From Hyphomicrobiales bacterium (GTDB lineage Bacteria; Pseudomonadota; Alphaproteobacteria; Rhizobiales; Rhizobiaceae): a stretch of 64,000 nucleotides of DNA. Position numbers and translations under genes: made by a program. This document shows, in pieces, positions 55,013 through 64,000 of the stretch. The first letter of the stretch is position 1; each line of letters starts with the position of its first letter. The notes under the pieces were generated by a model. That model saw only the letters and a list, made by a program, of their open reading frames with translations, was not told where the DNA came from and ran no database searches. The stretch lies in contig UCJA01000014.1 in the NCBI GenBank assembly GCA_900472675.1, positions 286,003 to 350,002 on the forward strand, given 5' to 3'.

Positions 55013-55185
55013 CGATTCGTGATGTTTGTGGCGCCAAAATGTTGAGAACCGGGCGATTGTTGATCCGCTTCAGGCTTTTGGTCTTCACATTTCATTCGAA
55101 AACGGTATGGAATCGATACAGCAAGAACCCATAAGGGACATCCACGAAAAGAGACGCAGCCTAAATTGCGTCCGGGGGAAAAGGT

Positions 55186-56088
<903 letters not shown>

Positions 56089-56089
56089 C

Positions 56090-57478
56090 ATGGCAATTTC
56101 ACCTGTACCCGCATCGGACAACCTGATGGGCAAAGCCCTGAAGGAAGCCCTGTTTGCCGGCGTCATCGCCTTCCTGATGTTCCTGCTGTTCGTGGGCATC
56201 GAGACCTACCAGGACATCAACAATGCCCTGGTCTGGCGCACGCGCTGGACGCTGCTTGCCGTGTTCGTCGTCATCTCGGTGGTCGGCCGCTTCGTCACCG
56301 TCGCGTTCATCCGCCCGCATCTCGACAACCGCAAGCTCAACAAGGCCAAGGAGGGGATCCCCGATCTTTCCGAAGACAAGGGTTTCCTGCGCAAGCACTT
56401 CCTCAAGTTCGCGCTCATCCTGATGCTGGCCTATCCCTTCCTGTCGCTGCTGATCGTCGGCAAGCAGGGGTCGCTGAAATACGTCGACAACTTCGGCATC
56501 CAGATCCTCATCTATGTGATGCTGGCCTGGGGGTTGAACATCGTGGTCGGTCTCGCCGGGCTGCTCGACCTCGGCTACGTCGCCTTCTATGCGGTGGGCG
56601 CCTATTCCTACGCGCTGCTGTCGTCCCACTTCGGCTTCTCGTTCTGGATCCTTTTGCCGCTGTCGGGCATTTTTGCAGCACTGTGGGGCATCATGCTCGG
56701 TTTCCCGGTGCTGCGCCTGCGGGGTGACTACCTGGCCATCGTGACGCTTGCCTTCGGGGAAATCATCCGGTTGGTGCTGATCAACTGGACGGACGTCACC
56801 ATGGGCACGTTCGGCATCGCCGGCATCGCCAAGGCCTCTTTCTTCGGCATCTGGTCGTTCGACACGGGCTCACCAACCAGCTTCGTCAAGGCCTGGGGGC
56901 TGTCGGCCTCGTCCGTCTACTACAAGATCTTCCTGTTCTACATCATCCTGGCGCTCTGCATCCTGACCGCCTATGTGACGATCCGCCTGCGCCGCATGCC
57001 GATCGGACGGGCGTGGGAAGCGCTTCGCGAGGACGAGATCGCCTGCCGCTCGCTCGGCATCGATACGGTCACCACGAAGCTCACGGCCTTTGCGACGGGT
57101 GCCATGTTCGGCGGCTTCGCAGGCGCCTTCTTCGCGGCCCGCCAGGGCTTCGTGTCGCCGGAAAGCTTCGTGTTCCTGGAATCGGCGGTGATCCTTGCGA
57201 TCGTCGTGCTTGGCGGCATGGGTTCTCTGACGGGTATCGCCATTGCGGCGGCGGTCATGGTCGGCGGCACGGAGATCCTACGCGAGATGTCGTTCCTGAA
57301 GGTGGTCTTCGGACCTGACTTCACGCCGGAACTCTACCGTATGCTGCTGTTCGGCCTTGCGATGATCATCGTCATGCTGTTCAAGCCCCGCGGTTTTGTG
57401 GGATCGCGCGAACCGACGGCCTTCCTGAAGGAGCGCAAGGCTGTCTCTGGAAGCTTTACCAAGGAGGGTCACGGCTGA
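56090..57478 (+). CDS. livM: Branched-chain amino acid ABC permease LivM
   Basis: A 462-residue permease, with an N-terminal extension of about 140 residues as in the high-affinity LivM. Core motifs: [36 protein letters not shown] and [18 protein letters not shown]. Starts 2 bp after livH and shares the TGATG junction with livG. Confidence 0.95.
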   Translation: MAISPVPASDNLMGKALKEALFAGVIAFLMFLLFVGIETYQDINNALVWRTRWTLLAVFVVISVVGRFVTVAFIRPHLDNRKLNKAKEGIPDLSEDKGFLRKHFLKFALILMLAYPFLSLLIVGKQGSLKYVDNFGIQILIYVMLAWGLNIVVGLAGLLDLGYVAFYAVGAYSYALLSSHFGFSFWILLPLSGIFAALWGIMLGFPVLRLRGDYLAIVTLAFGEIIRLVLINWTDVTMGTFGIAGIAKASFFGIWSFDTGSPTSFVKAWGLSASSVYYKIFLFYIILALCILTAYVTIRLRRMPIGRAWEALREDEIACRSLGIDTVTTKLTAFATGAMFGGFAGAFFAARQGFVSPESFVFLESAVILAIVVLGGMGSLTGIAIAAAVMVGGTEILREMSFLKVVFGPDFTPELYRMLLFGLAMIIVMLFKPRGFVGSREPTAFLKERKAVSGSFTKEGHG

Positions 57479-58344
57479 TGACCTCCGGAACCAACACGAT
57501 GACGAAAGACACGATCCTCAAGGTCGAGCACCTGTCGATGAAGTTCGGCGGCCTGATGGCCATCAACGACTTCTCGTTCGAAGCCCGCCGCGGCGAGATC
57601 ACCGCCCTGATCGGCCCGAACGGGGCCGGCAAGACCACGGTGTTCAACTGCATCACCGGCTTCTACAAGCCGACCATGGGCATGATCACGCTGGCACGCC
57701 GGAACGGCAAGGAGTTCCTGCTGGAGCGCCTGCGCGATTTCGAGATCAACAAGGTGGGCGGCGTCGCCCGCACCTTCCAGAACATCCGGCTGTTTTCCGG
57801 CCTGACGGTTCTGGAAAACCTGCTGGTTGCCCAGCACAACGCGTTGATGAAGGCGTCCGGCTATACGCTGCTCGGCCTGCTTGGCCTGCCGGTGTACCGC
57901 AAGGCGGTGGATCTCTCCATCGAGAAGGCGAAGTACTGGCTGGACAAGGCGGATCTCACCGATCGCGCCGACGACCCGGCCGGCGACCTTCCCTATGGGG
58001 CGCAGCGCCGCCTGGAAATCGCCCGAGCCATGTGCACCGAGCCGGAACTTCTGTGCCTCGACGAACCGGCCGCGGGTCTCAACCCGCGGGAATCGGCAGC
58101 TCTCAATGCGCTGCTGCATTCGATCCGCGACGAAGGCGTGTCCATTCTCCTGATCGAACACGACATGTCGGTGGTCATGGAGATTTCCGACCATGTGGTG
58201 GTACTGGAATACGGCCAGAAGATCTCGGACGGTACGCCCGACCATGTAAAGAACGACCCGAAGGTGATTGCAGCCTATCTCGGTGTCGAAGATGACGAGG
58301 TGGATGAGGTGATTGCTGTCGAACTGGAAGGAGGGCACCTGTAA
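57478..58344 (+). CDS. livG: Branched-chain amino acid ABC ATPase LivG
   Basis: A 288-residue ATPase: Walker A GPNGAGKTT, Q-loop region ARTFQNIRLF, signature LPYGAQRRLEIARAM and Walker B LCLDEPAAGLNP followed by LLIEHDM. The ATG overlaps the livM stop. A second in-frame ATG 21 bases on (MTKDTILK) is possible. Confidence 0.95.
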   Translation: MTSGTNTMTKDTILKVEHLSMKFGGLMAINDFSFEARRGEITALIGPNGAGKTTVFNCITGFYKPTMGMITLARRNGKEFLLERLRDFEINKVGGVARTFQNIRLFSGLTVLENLLVAQHNALMKASGYTLLGLLGLPVYRKAVDLSIEKAKYWLDKADLTDRADDPAGDLPYGAQRRLEIARAMCTEPELLCLDEPAAGLNPRESAALNALLHSIRDEGVSILLIEHDMSVVMEISDHVVVLEYGQKISDGTPDHVKNDPKVIAAYLGVEDDEVDEVIAVELEGGHL

Positions 58345-59072
58345 TGGCGGGTGAACCCCTTCTGAAAGTGCAGGGCGTCGAGACCTATTACGGCAATATC
58401 CGGGCGCTGGCTGGCGTCGATATTTCCGTCGACAAGGGCGAGATCGTCAGCCTGATCGGTGCCAACGGCGCCGGAAAATCCACATTGATGATGACGATCT
58501 GCGGCAGCCCGCAGGCGCGCGTGGGATCGGTGATCTTCGACGGCGAAGACATCACCCGCCTGCCGACGCATCTGATCGCCCGCAAGCGCATCGCGCAGTC
58601 GCCGGAAGGCCGCCGCATCTTCCCGCGGATGACCGTCTTCGAGAACCTGCAGATGGGTGCCGGGCTCGATAACCTCAAGTTCTTCAACGAGGATGTCGAG
58701 AAGATCTTCACGCTGTTCCCGCGCCTCAAGGAGCGGCAGAGCCAGCGCGGCGGCACGCTTTCGGGCGGCGAGCAGCAGATGCTGTCGATCGGCCGCGCGC
58801 TGATGGCGCGTCCCAAGCTGCTTTTGCTGGACGAGCCTTCGCTCGGCCTGGCGCCGCTGATCGTCAAGGGCATCTTCGCGGCGATCAAGAAGCTGAACCA
58901 GGAGGAGGGGCTTACCGTCTTCCTGGTGGAGCAGAACGCCTTTGCGGCCCTCAAGCTGTCGGACCGCGCCTATGTGATGGTCAACGGCAAGGTCACCATG
59001 AGCGGTTCGGGCAAGGAACTCCTCGCCAATCCGGAAGTCCGGGCGGCCTATCTCGAGGGAGGACGGCATTGA
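58344..59072 (+). CDS. livF: Branched-chain amino acid ABC ATPase LivF
   Basis: A 242-residue ATPase: Walker A GANGAGKST, signature LSGGEQQMLSIGRALM, Walker B LLLDEPSLGLAP and FLVEQNA. It overlaps livG by one base (TAATG). Confidence 0.95.
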   Translation: MAGEPLLKVQGVETYYGNIRALAGVDISVDKGEIVSLIGANGAGKSTLMMTICGSPQARVGSVIFDGEDITRLPTHLIARKRIAQSPEGRRIFPRMTVFENLQMGAGLDNLKFFNEDVEKIFTLFPRLKERQSQRGGTLSGGEQQMLSIGRALMARPKLLLLDEPSLGLAPLIVKGIFAAIKKLNQEEGLTVFLVEQNAFAALKLSDRAYVMVNGKVTMSGSGKELLANPEVRAAYLEGGRH

Positions 59073-59111
59073 GCGCGACCTCTCTTCTCCTGACCGCCGG
59101 AGGGCAATGAC

Positions 59112-59465
59112 ATGCAGGGCCTGTTTTTCGAAAGTGATACCGGTGTGCGGATGTTTCTCCGCTTCCTGGTGCTGATCCTCGGCTTCTGGACCGCCTGGCG
59201 TTCGGGCAAGGCGGCAGCGGAGGGCTGGAACGGCTATGTGGCCGTGATCGTCTATACGCTGCTGCTGGGTGTCGCGATGCGATTCCTGCACTACGCATTG
59301 TTCCAGGGACCCTTCCTTAGCGCCTTCTACTACGTGCTCGACGTGGTGCTGCTGATGGCGTTTTCCATGGCTGGTTTCCGCATTCGCAGAACCCGGCAGA
59401 TGGTCCAGAACTACTACTGGCTGTATCAGTCGAACTCGCTATTCTCTTGGAAGAACAAAGATTGA
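59112..59465 (+). CDS. Small membrane protein in liv operon (DUF6867-like)
   Basis: A 117-residue protein with three hydrophobic helices (FLRFLVLILGFWTAW, VAVIVYTLLLGVAMRFLHY, and YVLDVVLLMAFSMAGF) and a charged, Tyr-rich C-terminus (RTRQMVQNYYWLYQSN). It lies between livF and the binding-protein gene, a position in which DUF6867 genes are commonly annotated, as I recall. Function unknown; an accessory to Liv transport is plausible. Confidence 0.72.
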   Translation: MQGLFFESDTGVRMFLRFLVLILGFWTAWRSGKAAAEGWNGYVAVIVYTLLLGVAMRFLHYALFQGPFLSAFYYVLDVVLLMAFSMAGFRIRRTRQMVQNYYWLYQSNSLFSWKNKD

Positions 59466-59606
59466 CAGCGGGACTTTTCTCCCTTCAGATTAAGCCCGGG
59501 TCGAACAATAACGAACCATGAGTGGAACAGCTTTCCAGCGCAATGGTGGTGGGTGTTGCGGTTGGATCCTAAAAGAATGCTCACCTAAAAAATTGGGAGT
59601 AAATCT

Positions 59607-60734
59607 ATGAAGAAAACTCTTCTTTCGGCTGTTGCGCTGACGGCACTGGTTGCCTTCGGCGGCAACGCCTGGGCCGACATCGTGATCGGCGTTGGTGGTC
59701 CGTTGACCGGTCCTAACGCTGCTTTCGGTGCACAGCTCCAGAAGGGTGCCGAACAGGCCGCTGCAGACATCAACGCGGCTGGCGGCATCAACGGGGAAAA
59801 GATCAAGATCGTGCTCGGCGACGACGTCTCCGATCCGAAGCAGGGCATCTCGGTCGCTAACAAGTTCGCCTCTGACGGCGTCAAGTATGTGGTCGGCCAC
59901 TTCAACTCGGGCGTTTCCATCCCGGCTTCGCAGGAAGTCTATGCCGAGAACGGCATGCTGGAAATCACCCCTGCCGCCACCAACCCGGTCTTCACCGATC
60001 GCGGCCTGTGGAACGTGTTCCGCACCTGCGGACGTGACGACCAGCAGGGCGGCGTCGCCGGCAAGTATCTTGCCGAGACGTTCAAGGACAAGAAGGTTGC
60101 CATCATCGACGACAAGACCCCTTACGGTCAGGGTCTCGCTGTTGAAACCAAGAAGGCCTACAACGCGCTTGGCATGAAGGAAGTCATCCGCGAAGGCGTC
60201 AACGTCGGCGACAAGGACTTCTCGGCTCTCATCTCCAAGATGAAGGAAGCCGGCGTCTCGATCATCTACTGGGGCGGTCTCCACACGGAAGCCGGCCTGA
60301 TCATCCGCCAGGCAAAGGACGCCGGTCTCAAGGCAACGCTCGTTTCGGGTGACGGCATCGTCTCCAACGAACTGGCTTCGATCGCCGGTGACGCTGTCGC
60401 AGGTACGCTGAACACCTTCGGCCCCGACCCGACACTGCGTCCGGAAAACAAGGAACTGGTTGCCAAGTTCAAGGCTGCCGGCTTCAACCCGGAAGCCTAC
60501 ACGCTCTACTCCTATGCTGCCGTTCAGGTCATTGCCGAAGGCATCAAGGCCACCGGCGCTGCCGACGACGCAGAAGCCGTTGCCAAGACGCTGCACGAAA
60601 AGGGTCCGTTCAAGACCGTTCTCGGCGACCTGGCGTTCGACGCAAAGGGCGACCCGAAGCTTCCGGGCTACGTCATGTACGAATGGAAGAAGGGCCCCGA
60701 CGGCCAGTACAGCTACTTCCAGCAGGGCATCTAA
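59607..60734 (+). CDS. Branched-chain amino acid ABC binding protein (LivJ/LivK)
   Basis: A 375-residue periplasmic protein with a signal peptide ([19 protein letters not shown], cleavage after AWA). The Leu/Ile/Val-binding motif [20 protein letters not shown] begins the mature part, and [20 protein letters not shown] and AAQVIAEG-like stretches follow. Separated by 141 bp from the preceding gene, so it may have its own promoter, as expected for a highly expressed binding protein. A strong terminator follows. Confidence 0.93.
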   Translation: MKKTLLSAVALTALVAFGGNAWADIVIGVGGPLTGPNAAFGAQLQKGAEQAAADINAAGGINGEKIKIVLGDDVSDPKQGISVANKFASDGVKYVVGHFNSGVSIPASQEVYAENGMLEITPAATNPVFTDRGLWNVFRTCGRDDQQGGVAGKYLAETFKDKKVAIIDDKTPYGQGLAVETKKAYNALGMKEVIREGVNVGDKDFSALISKMKEAGVSIIYWGGLHTEAGLIIRQAKDAGLKATLVSGDGIVSNELASIAGDAVAGTLNTFGPDPTLRPENKELVAKFKAAGFNPEAYTLYSYAAVQVIAEGIKATGAADDAEAVAKTLHEKGPFKTVLGDLAFDAKGDPKLPGYVMYEWKKGPDGQYSYFQQGI

Positions 60735-60761
60735 GTCCTCGCGACTTTCAGCCAGATCTTG

Positions 60762-60789
60762 AAAAGCCCGGCCTCGCGCCGGGCTTTTT
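60762..60789 (+). terminator. Rho-independent terminator after the Liv binding protein
   Basis: AAAAGCCCGGC/GCCGGGCTTTT stem with 5-base loop and a following T, 28 bp after the stop. Confidence 0.9.
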
Positions 60790-60838
60790 GCGTCAGGGAA
60801 GGTAATGAGGCCAGACGGTTGCCAGTCCGCGACATGCT

Positions 60839-61366
60839 TTAGGCTGCAGGCAGATCTCTCGAAGATCCGAAGGCGATCGAAGACGAGGGGACGGGTGCCA
60901 CGTCCGCCAACTCCTTCAGCCAGACCCGGCCCGTGACCGGATGGAAGGTGACCCAGCGGGCAACATGGCCACCGAGGCTCGCATCCACGAGGCTGATGTC
61001 GTTCTGTTCGAGAAAGCTGAGGGCAAAGGCGGCATTGAGAGCGCCGGGATCCCGGTAGTCGTCTCTCCTCAGGCGGCCGCCGTAAAGCTTTGCCCGCAGA
61101 TCGCTGTGCCTTGCGCCGCGGCTATAAAGGCTTTCCACGAGGCTGCGCATGGCCGTATCGCCGTAGCGATAGCGGCGGTCAAACGGCTCGTCGGCGCCGC
61201 CCTGGTCGAGGATGAAGTGGTTCATGCCGCCCAGGCCGCGAAAGGGATCGTAGATGCAGGCGCAGACGCAAGACCCGAGCACGGTGCGCAGGAATCGGGC
61301 CGGGTCCTCCGAGAGCATGCATTGCCCACCGAGGAGATGAAGAGGCTGAAGCTGGCTGAGATCCAT
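60839..61366 (-). CDS. cheD: Chemoreceptor glutamine deamidase CheD
   Basis: A 175-residue CheD. The catalytic set is in TVLGSCVCACIYDP (Cys33, with Thr28) and GGMNHFIL (His50). AKLYGGRL and ARWVTFHPVTGRVW complete the family pattern. It deamidates glutamines on chemoreceptors and regulates CheC/phosphatase in other bacteria. The start at 61366 was preferred because AGGTG is seven bases upstream, while for the ATG at 61372 it is one base away. No other che gene is here. Confidence 0.9.
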   Translation of the reverse strand: MDLSQLQPLHLLGGQCMLSEDPARFLRTVLGSCVCACIYDPFRGLGGMNHFILDQGGADEPFDRRYRYGDTAMRSLVESLYSRGARHSDLRAKLYGGRLRRDDYRDPGALNAAFALSFLEQNDISLVDASLGGHVARWVTFHPVTGRVWLKELADVAPVPSSSIAFGSSRDLPAA

Positions 61367-61508
61367 TGGCATTCACCTGAGCCTATGCTGGCCCTTTCGG
61401 CACGCCTTAAATTACAGGGAAGGGTGACAACGGGCAAAGCGCAGTTCTGAGTGGCGAGAAATGCTGTCTGGACGCGTCCTGCCAAGTCTGCAGCCCTGAT
61501 TGGCACAC

Positions 61509-62756
61509 CTATTTCGCCTGCTGCAGGTCGCTCGGCGAGAAAGCGGCGAAGCGCGCAGCCGGAAGCGGGCCGGCGGTCATCAGGGTAAAATCGAAGTTCG
61601 ACTGCTTTTCGGAGTCGAGAACATATTGCCGATGGATGCGCAGGATGTCCAACCGGATGCGTTTGTAGCGATCCCTGGACACCATGTTCTTGACGCGCAT
61701 GAAGGCCATCTTGGCCTGGGGGGCGTCCGGATGACCGGCAAGACTGACGACCCGGCACTTGTAGAAATTCACGCAGTCGGTCAGGCATTGGATGTCCAGC
61801 CAGAAAACCTGGGGCATGCGGGCAATGCGTCCCACCCGTTCCCGCAGTTTCGCGGCCGGGCGCAGCAGCGCACATTGCAGGATGGCACTGCCGAGGGTCG
61901 CGAAGACCACCCGCTTGCCGTCGAAGATTCCGGGATGTTCTTCCAGCAGCCTGCCGATGACCTGTGTGGCGATCGACGATCCCATGCTGTGCGAGGTGAT
62001 CACGTATTCCTCCGCCTCGTCTTTCAAGGCCTCCCGGACATCGGCGACGCAGGCCGCCAGCCAACCATCCACATCCGGGAGGTCAAGGCTCGCCATGGCG
62101 ATTGCCAGTTCCCAGTCGGCAAACAGATGCAGCGTGTGCAGCCGCTCCGCGAAGGGTGCGACCGCATAGCGGAGGAAGGTGAATGCCAGCGGCAGGCTCC
62201 AGAGGCAATTCCACGCCGGGATGCCGAGCGAAAAGGGCAGGGTGGCAATTCCGAGGGCCACGAGGATCGAGAGCGTGACCAGCAGGAAGGGAAAGATGAA
62301 GAAGAGGCCGAACCGCCAGGCGTGCCTGAAGTAGCCGGTCAGACCGCCGGCGAGAATGACGCGCCCGGCACTCCTGTAGCCCGAGAGGAGACGCGCCAGA
62401 AGCGGCCGGCCGGTGAGGGCGGATACCAGCGCGGCATGGTCGAAGACGTGGAGGCGGGTCTCGGTGCGGTGTTCACCACTCCGGCAGGACAGGTCGAAGT
62501 GGGCGGCCGATCCTTGAGCTTGGAGCGGTCCGACGGTGAGGTCCAACCCAAAGGTCTTGGCGCTCTGGATCGCCGCGCGCTGATAACGGGCATGGTGCAG
62601 CTGGGCATCCAGCGGTTCGAAGCCCGGAAAGTGCAGCACGACCCTCTTTGCGACCGGAGCGATGACCTGCGGACGATCTGGCCCTGAGTCGTCGGCCGGT
62701 GCCTGCGCTCTCGTCTTGGCTGCAATGTCTAAACTGTCAGGCTGGCTGGTCTTCAC
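61509..62756 (-). CDS. Membrane-associated alpha/beta-hydrolase-like protein
   Basis: A 415-residue protein with two or three central hydrophobic segments (HAWRFGLFFIFPFLLVTLSI and following) and a serine-hydrolase-type elbow VITSHSMGSSIATQVIGRLL near residue 257. An N-terminal part (VVLHFPGFEPLDAQLHHARY) could be the start of the hydrolase fold. No classical Asp/His pair can be assigned safely. The start is GTG with a weak ribosome site. Substrate unknown; not in an operon. Confidence 0.68.
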   Translation of the reverse strand: MKTSQPDSLDIAAKTRAQAPADDSGPDRPQVIAPVAKRVVLHFPGFEPLDAQLHHARYQRAAIQSAKTFGLDLTVGPLQAQGSAAHFDLSCRSGEHRTETRLHVFDHAALVSALTGRPLLARLLSGYRSAGRVILAGGLTGYFRHAWRFGLFFIFPFLLVTLSILVALGIATLPFSLGIPAWNCLWSLPLAFTFLRYAVAPFAERLHTLHLFADWELAIAMASLDLPDVDGWLAACVADVREALKDEAEEYVITSHSMGSSIATQVIGRLLEEHPGIFDGKRVVFATLGSAILQCALLRPAAKLRERVGRIARMPQVFWLDIQCLTDCVNFYKCRVVSLAGHPDAPQAKMAFMRVKNMVSRDRYKRIRLDILRIHRQYVLDSEKQSNFDFTLMTAGPLPAARFAAFSPSDLQQAK

Positions 62757-62843
62757 GCATGATCACTCGGTGAGCGGGCGATATAGGCCAATGGCCGACA
62801 TTGGGCAATCGGCGATCGGACAGGGAACGGGGCACGGCGCCGG

Positions 62844-63767
62844 CTATTCGCCATGCAGCACATGGGCGGCCTTGACCGCTGCCGAGGCACGGTTCTCGAC
62901 GCCGAGCTTTACGTAGATCTGCTCCAGATGCTTGTTCACGGTGCGGGCGGAGAGGCCGAGGATTTCGCCGATGTCGCGGTTTGATTTGCCCTTGGCGATC
63001 CACAGCAGGACTTCGGATTCCCGCATGGTCAGCGGGAAATGCCCGCGCAGGATGGCGTCGTCGGCGCGCTTGTTGGCGGCGGCCACGCGGAACAGGAACT
63101 CGTCGGCGCCGATCGCGCCGAGATAGGTGAACTGCAGGTTGGCGGTGCCGCCTTCCTCCAGGGGGAAGGAAGCGTCGCGCGCAAAGCCTGGCCGATCGCG
63201 ACCCAGCATCCATTCGCCGATCCTACGGGTCACCATGCCCAGACCGTCGTCGCTGTTGGTGGCGGCGTTGATGAGGCGGGTCGCCTGGGGTGTCGACCAG
63301 TGGATGCCGCCGCTTCCCTTGACCGCGAGCAGATGGCGGCCGGCGGCATCCAGCGCGACGCGGGCGCTCTGGGCGGAGCGGGCATTGGACAGGTGGACGC
63401 GGATACGCGCTCGCAGCTCGTCGATATTAATGGGCTTGGTGAGGTAATCGACGCCGCCGGACTCCAGGGCGTTGACCACATGCTCGGTTTCGGTGAGGCC
63501 GGTCATGAAGATGACAGGCACCGGGGCGAGGGTGGCATTGGCCTTGAGGTTCCGGCAGGTCTGGAAGCCGTCCATCCCGGGCATGACCGCATCGAGGAGG
63601 ATGAGGTCGGGCGTGATGCGCTCGACGATGTTGAGAGCCGCCTGGCCCGAGGTCGCGATCAGCACGGAGAAGCCGGATTTCTCCAGCGCTTCGGTCAGAA
63701 AACCGAGGGCTTCCGGACTGTCGTCGACCAGAAGAACGATATCGCGCGGCAGGACGTTGTCAGCCAT
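62844..63767 (-). CDS. Response regulator with LuxR-type HTH
   Basis: A 307-residue regulator. The receiver has LVDDS, phospho-acceptor Asp in LILLDAVMPGMDGFQ (about residue 59), MTGLTE with the Thr, and TKPIN with the Lys. A linker domain of about 100 residues follows, then the LuxR HTH (LTMRESEVLLWIAKGKSNRDI; ARTVNKHLEQIYVKLGVENR). GGGGAG precedes the ATG, which overlaps the kinase gene's stop by 8 bases. Targets not visible. Confidence 0.92.
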   Translation of the reverse strand: MADNVLPRDIVLLVDDSPEALGFLTEALEKSGFSVLIATSGQAALNIVERITPDLILLDAVMPGMDGFQTCRNLKANATLAPVPVIFMTGLTETEHVVNALESGGVDYLTKPINIDELRARIRVHLSNARSAQSARVALDAAGRHLLAVKGSGGIHWSTPQATRLINAATNSDDGLGMVTRRIGEWMLGRDRPGFARDASFPLEEGGTANLQFTYLGAIGADEFLFRVAAANKRADDAILRGHFPLTMRESEVLLWIAKGKSNRDIGEILGLSARTVNKHLEQIYVKLGVENRASAAVKAAHVLHGE

Positions 63768-64000
63768 GGATGTTCGCTCCCCTATCCAGGCTGGTGAGGT
63801 ATTTCATGTAGCCGGAAAGGTCAAAGGCCTGGACGTAGGTGCCCACTTCTTCGGTGAAGGGCCGATGCTCTTCATCCCGGGCAAGATCGGCAAGCTTGGC
63901 CTCTATGCCCCGCACATAGCCGATTTCGCCCAGCCGCAGCAGATCCTCCACATGCTGCGCGCCCGGGCTCCGCACACTGCCGGGCGCGCAGCATGTGGAG
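63760..64000 (-). CDS. C-terminal end of a probable sensor kinase (partial)
   Basis: The frame is open from base 64000 down to the stop at 63760-63762 and runs into the next gene (ATGGCTGA overlap). The last 60 residues (VEDLLRLGEIGYVRGIEAKL...) resemble the helical tail after the receiver of hybrid kinases partnered with LuxR-type regulators. The first dozen codons visible (STCCAPGS...) lie in a perfect inverted repeat and look unlike a normal protein. Identity rests on position and tail only. Confidence 0.45.
   Translation of the reverse strand, partial: STCCAPGSVRSPGAQHVEDLLRLGEIGYVRGIEAKLADLARDEEHRPFTEEVGTYVQAFDLSGYMKYLTSLDRGANIHG
63946..64000. repeat. Perfect 21-bp inverted repeat at window edge
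   Basis: CTCCACATGCTGCGCGCCCGG at 63946-63966 is the exact reverse complement of 63980-64000, with a 13-base spacer. The second arm runs to the last base, so its full length cannot be seen. It may be a contig-end fold-back or a real hairpin. Confidence 0.85.

Overview
The window reads as chromosomal DNA of an alphaproteobacterium of the order Hyphomicrobiales (Rhizobiales), most likely Rhizobiaceae (Rhizobium/Agrobacterium/Shinella-like). The main reasons are a complete-looking CtrA control locus (chpT, ctrA, sciP, an eipA/DUF1134 gene and a FliJ-like gene), GANTC (CcrM) sites clustered in the ctrA promoter, an RpoH-type sigma factor, high and mostly even GC, and dense operons with ATGA/GTGA stop-start overlaps. 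The genus is inferred from gene content, not measured. No rRNA, tRNA, CRISPR array, insertion sequence or integrase was recognised.

Layout. 1-2 kb: the start of a sugar ABC transporter operon (binding protein, then an ATPase cut by the window edge). 2.3-3.3 kb: a sterol-desaturase-type membrane hydroxylase in a patch of clearly lower GC. 3.5-5.5 kb: a GAF histidine kinase/LuxR-type response regulator pair. 5.6-10.7 kb: small envelope and stress proteins, a lone receiver, an amidase, a lipoprotein, a DUF983 protein, a stress-type SDR and a 24-residue membrane protein. 10.8-15.2 kb: treZ-treY, which make trehalose from glycogen/maltodextrin. 15.4-18 kb: a nucleotidyltransferase-fold/metallophosphoesterase pair flanked by small acidic or basic proteins. 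18-21.3 kb: heme uptake, with an IsdG-type heme monooxygenase divergent from hmuTUV. 21.3-27.2 kb: DUF454, galE, ung, a quinone-type ring-cleaving dioxygenase plus hydrolase, an SLT lipoprotein and an EamA exporter. 27.4-33.3 kb: purA, a large single-pass membrane protein, rpoH and a methyltransferase. 33.5-37.3 kb: DUF1127, a Cys-rich mini-protein, an AraC regulator, an RluD-like enzyme and a TrmH-family methylase.

37.3-43.3 kb is the cell-cycle region: a coiled-coil membrane protein, eipA, chpT, a degenerate single receiver, ctrA (minus strand) with a 420-bp regulatory region, a FliJ-like protein, a PqiA-like protein and sciP. ChpT passes phosphate to CtrA, SciP restrains CtrA output, and eipA is a known direct CtrA target in Brucella, so regulator, phosphodonor, inhibitor and target lie within about 5 kb. 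43.5-44.6 kb is an orphan phage-like DUF2793 protein with a C1q-like C-terminus.

44.8-54.9 kb: heterotetrameric sarcosine oxidase (soxBDAG), then a HWE-family PAS histidine kinase, then a dimethylglycine/sarcosine-dehydrogenase-type flavoprotein; together these suggest demethylation of betaine-derived methylamines to glycine and one-carbon units. 55.2-60.7 kb: a branched-chain amino-acid ABC transporter, livHMGF + small membrane protein + binding protein. 60.8-64 kb: an orphan cheD, a membrane-associated alpha/beta-hydrolase-like protein, a receiver-LuxR regulator and the C-terminal end of its probable kinase, which runs off the window through a striking inverted repeat.
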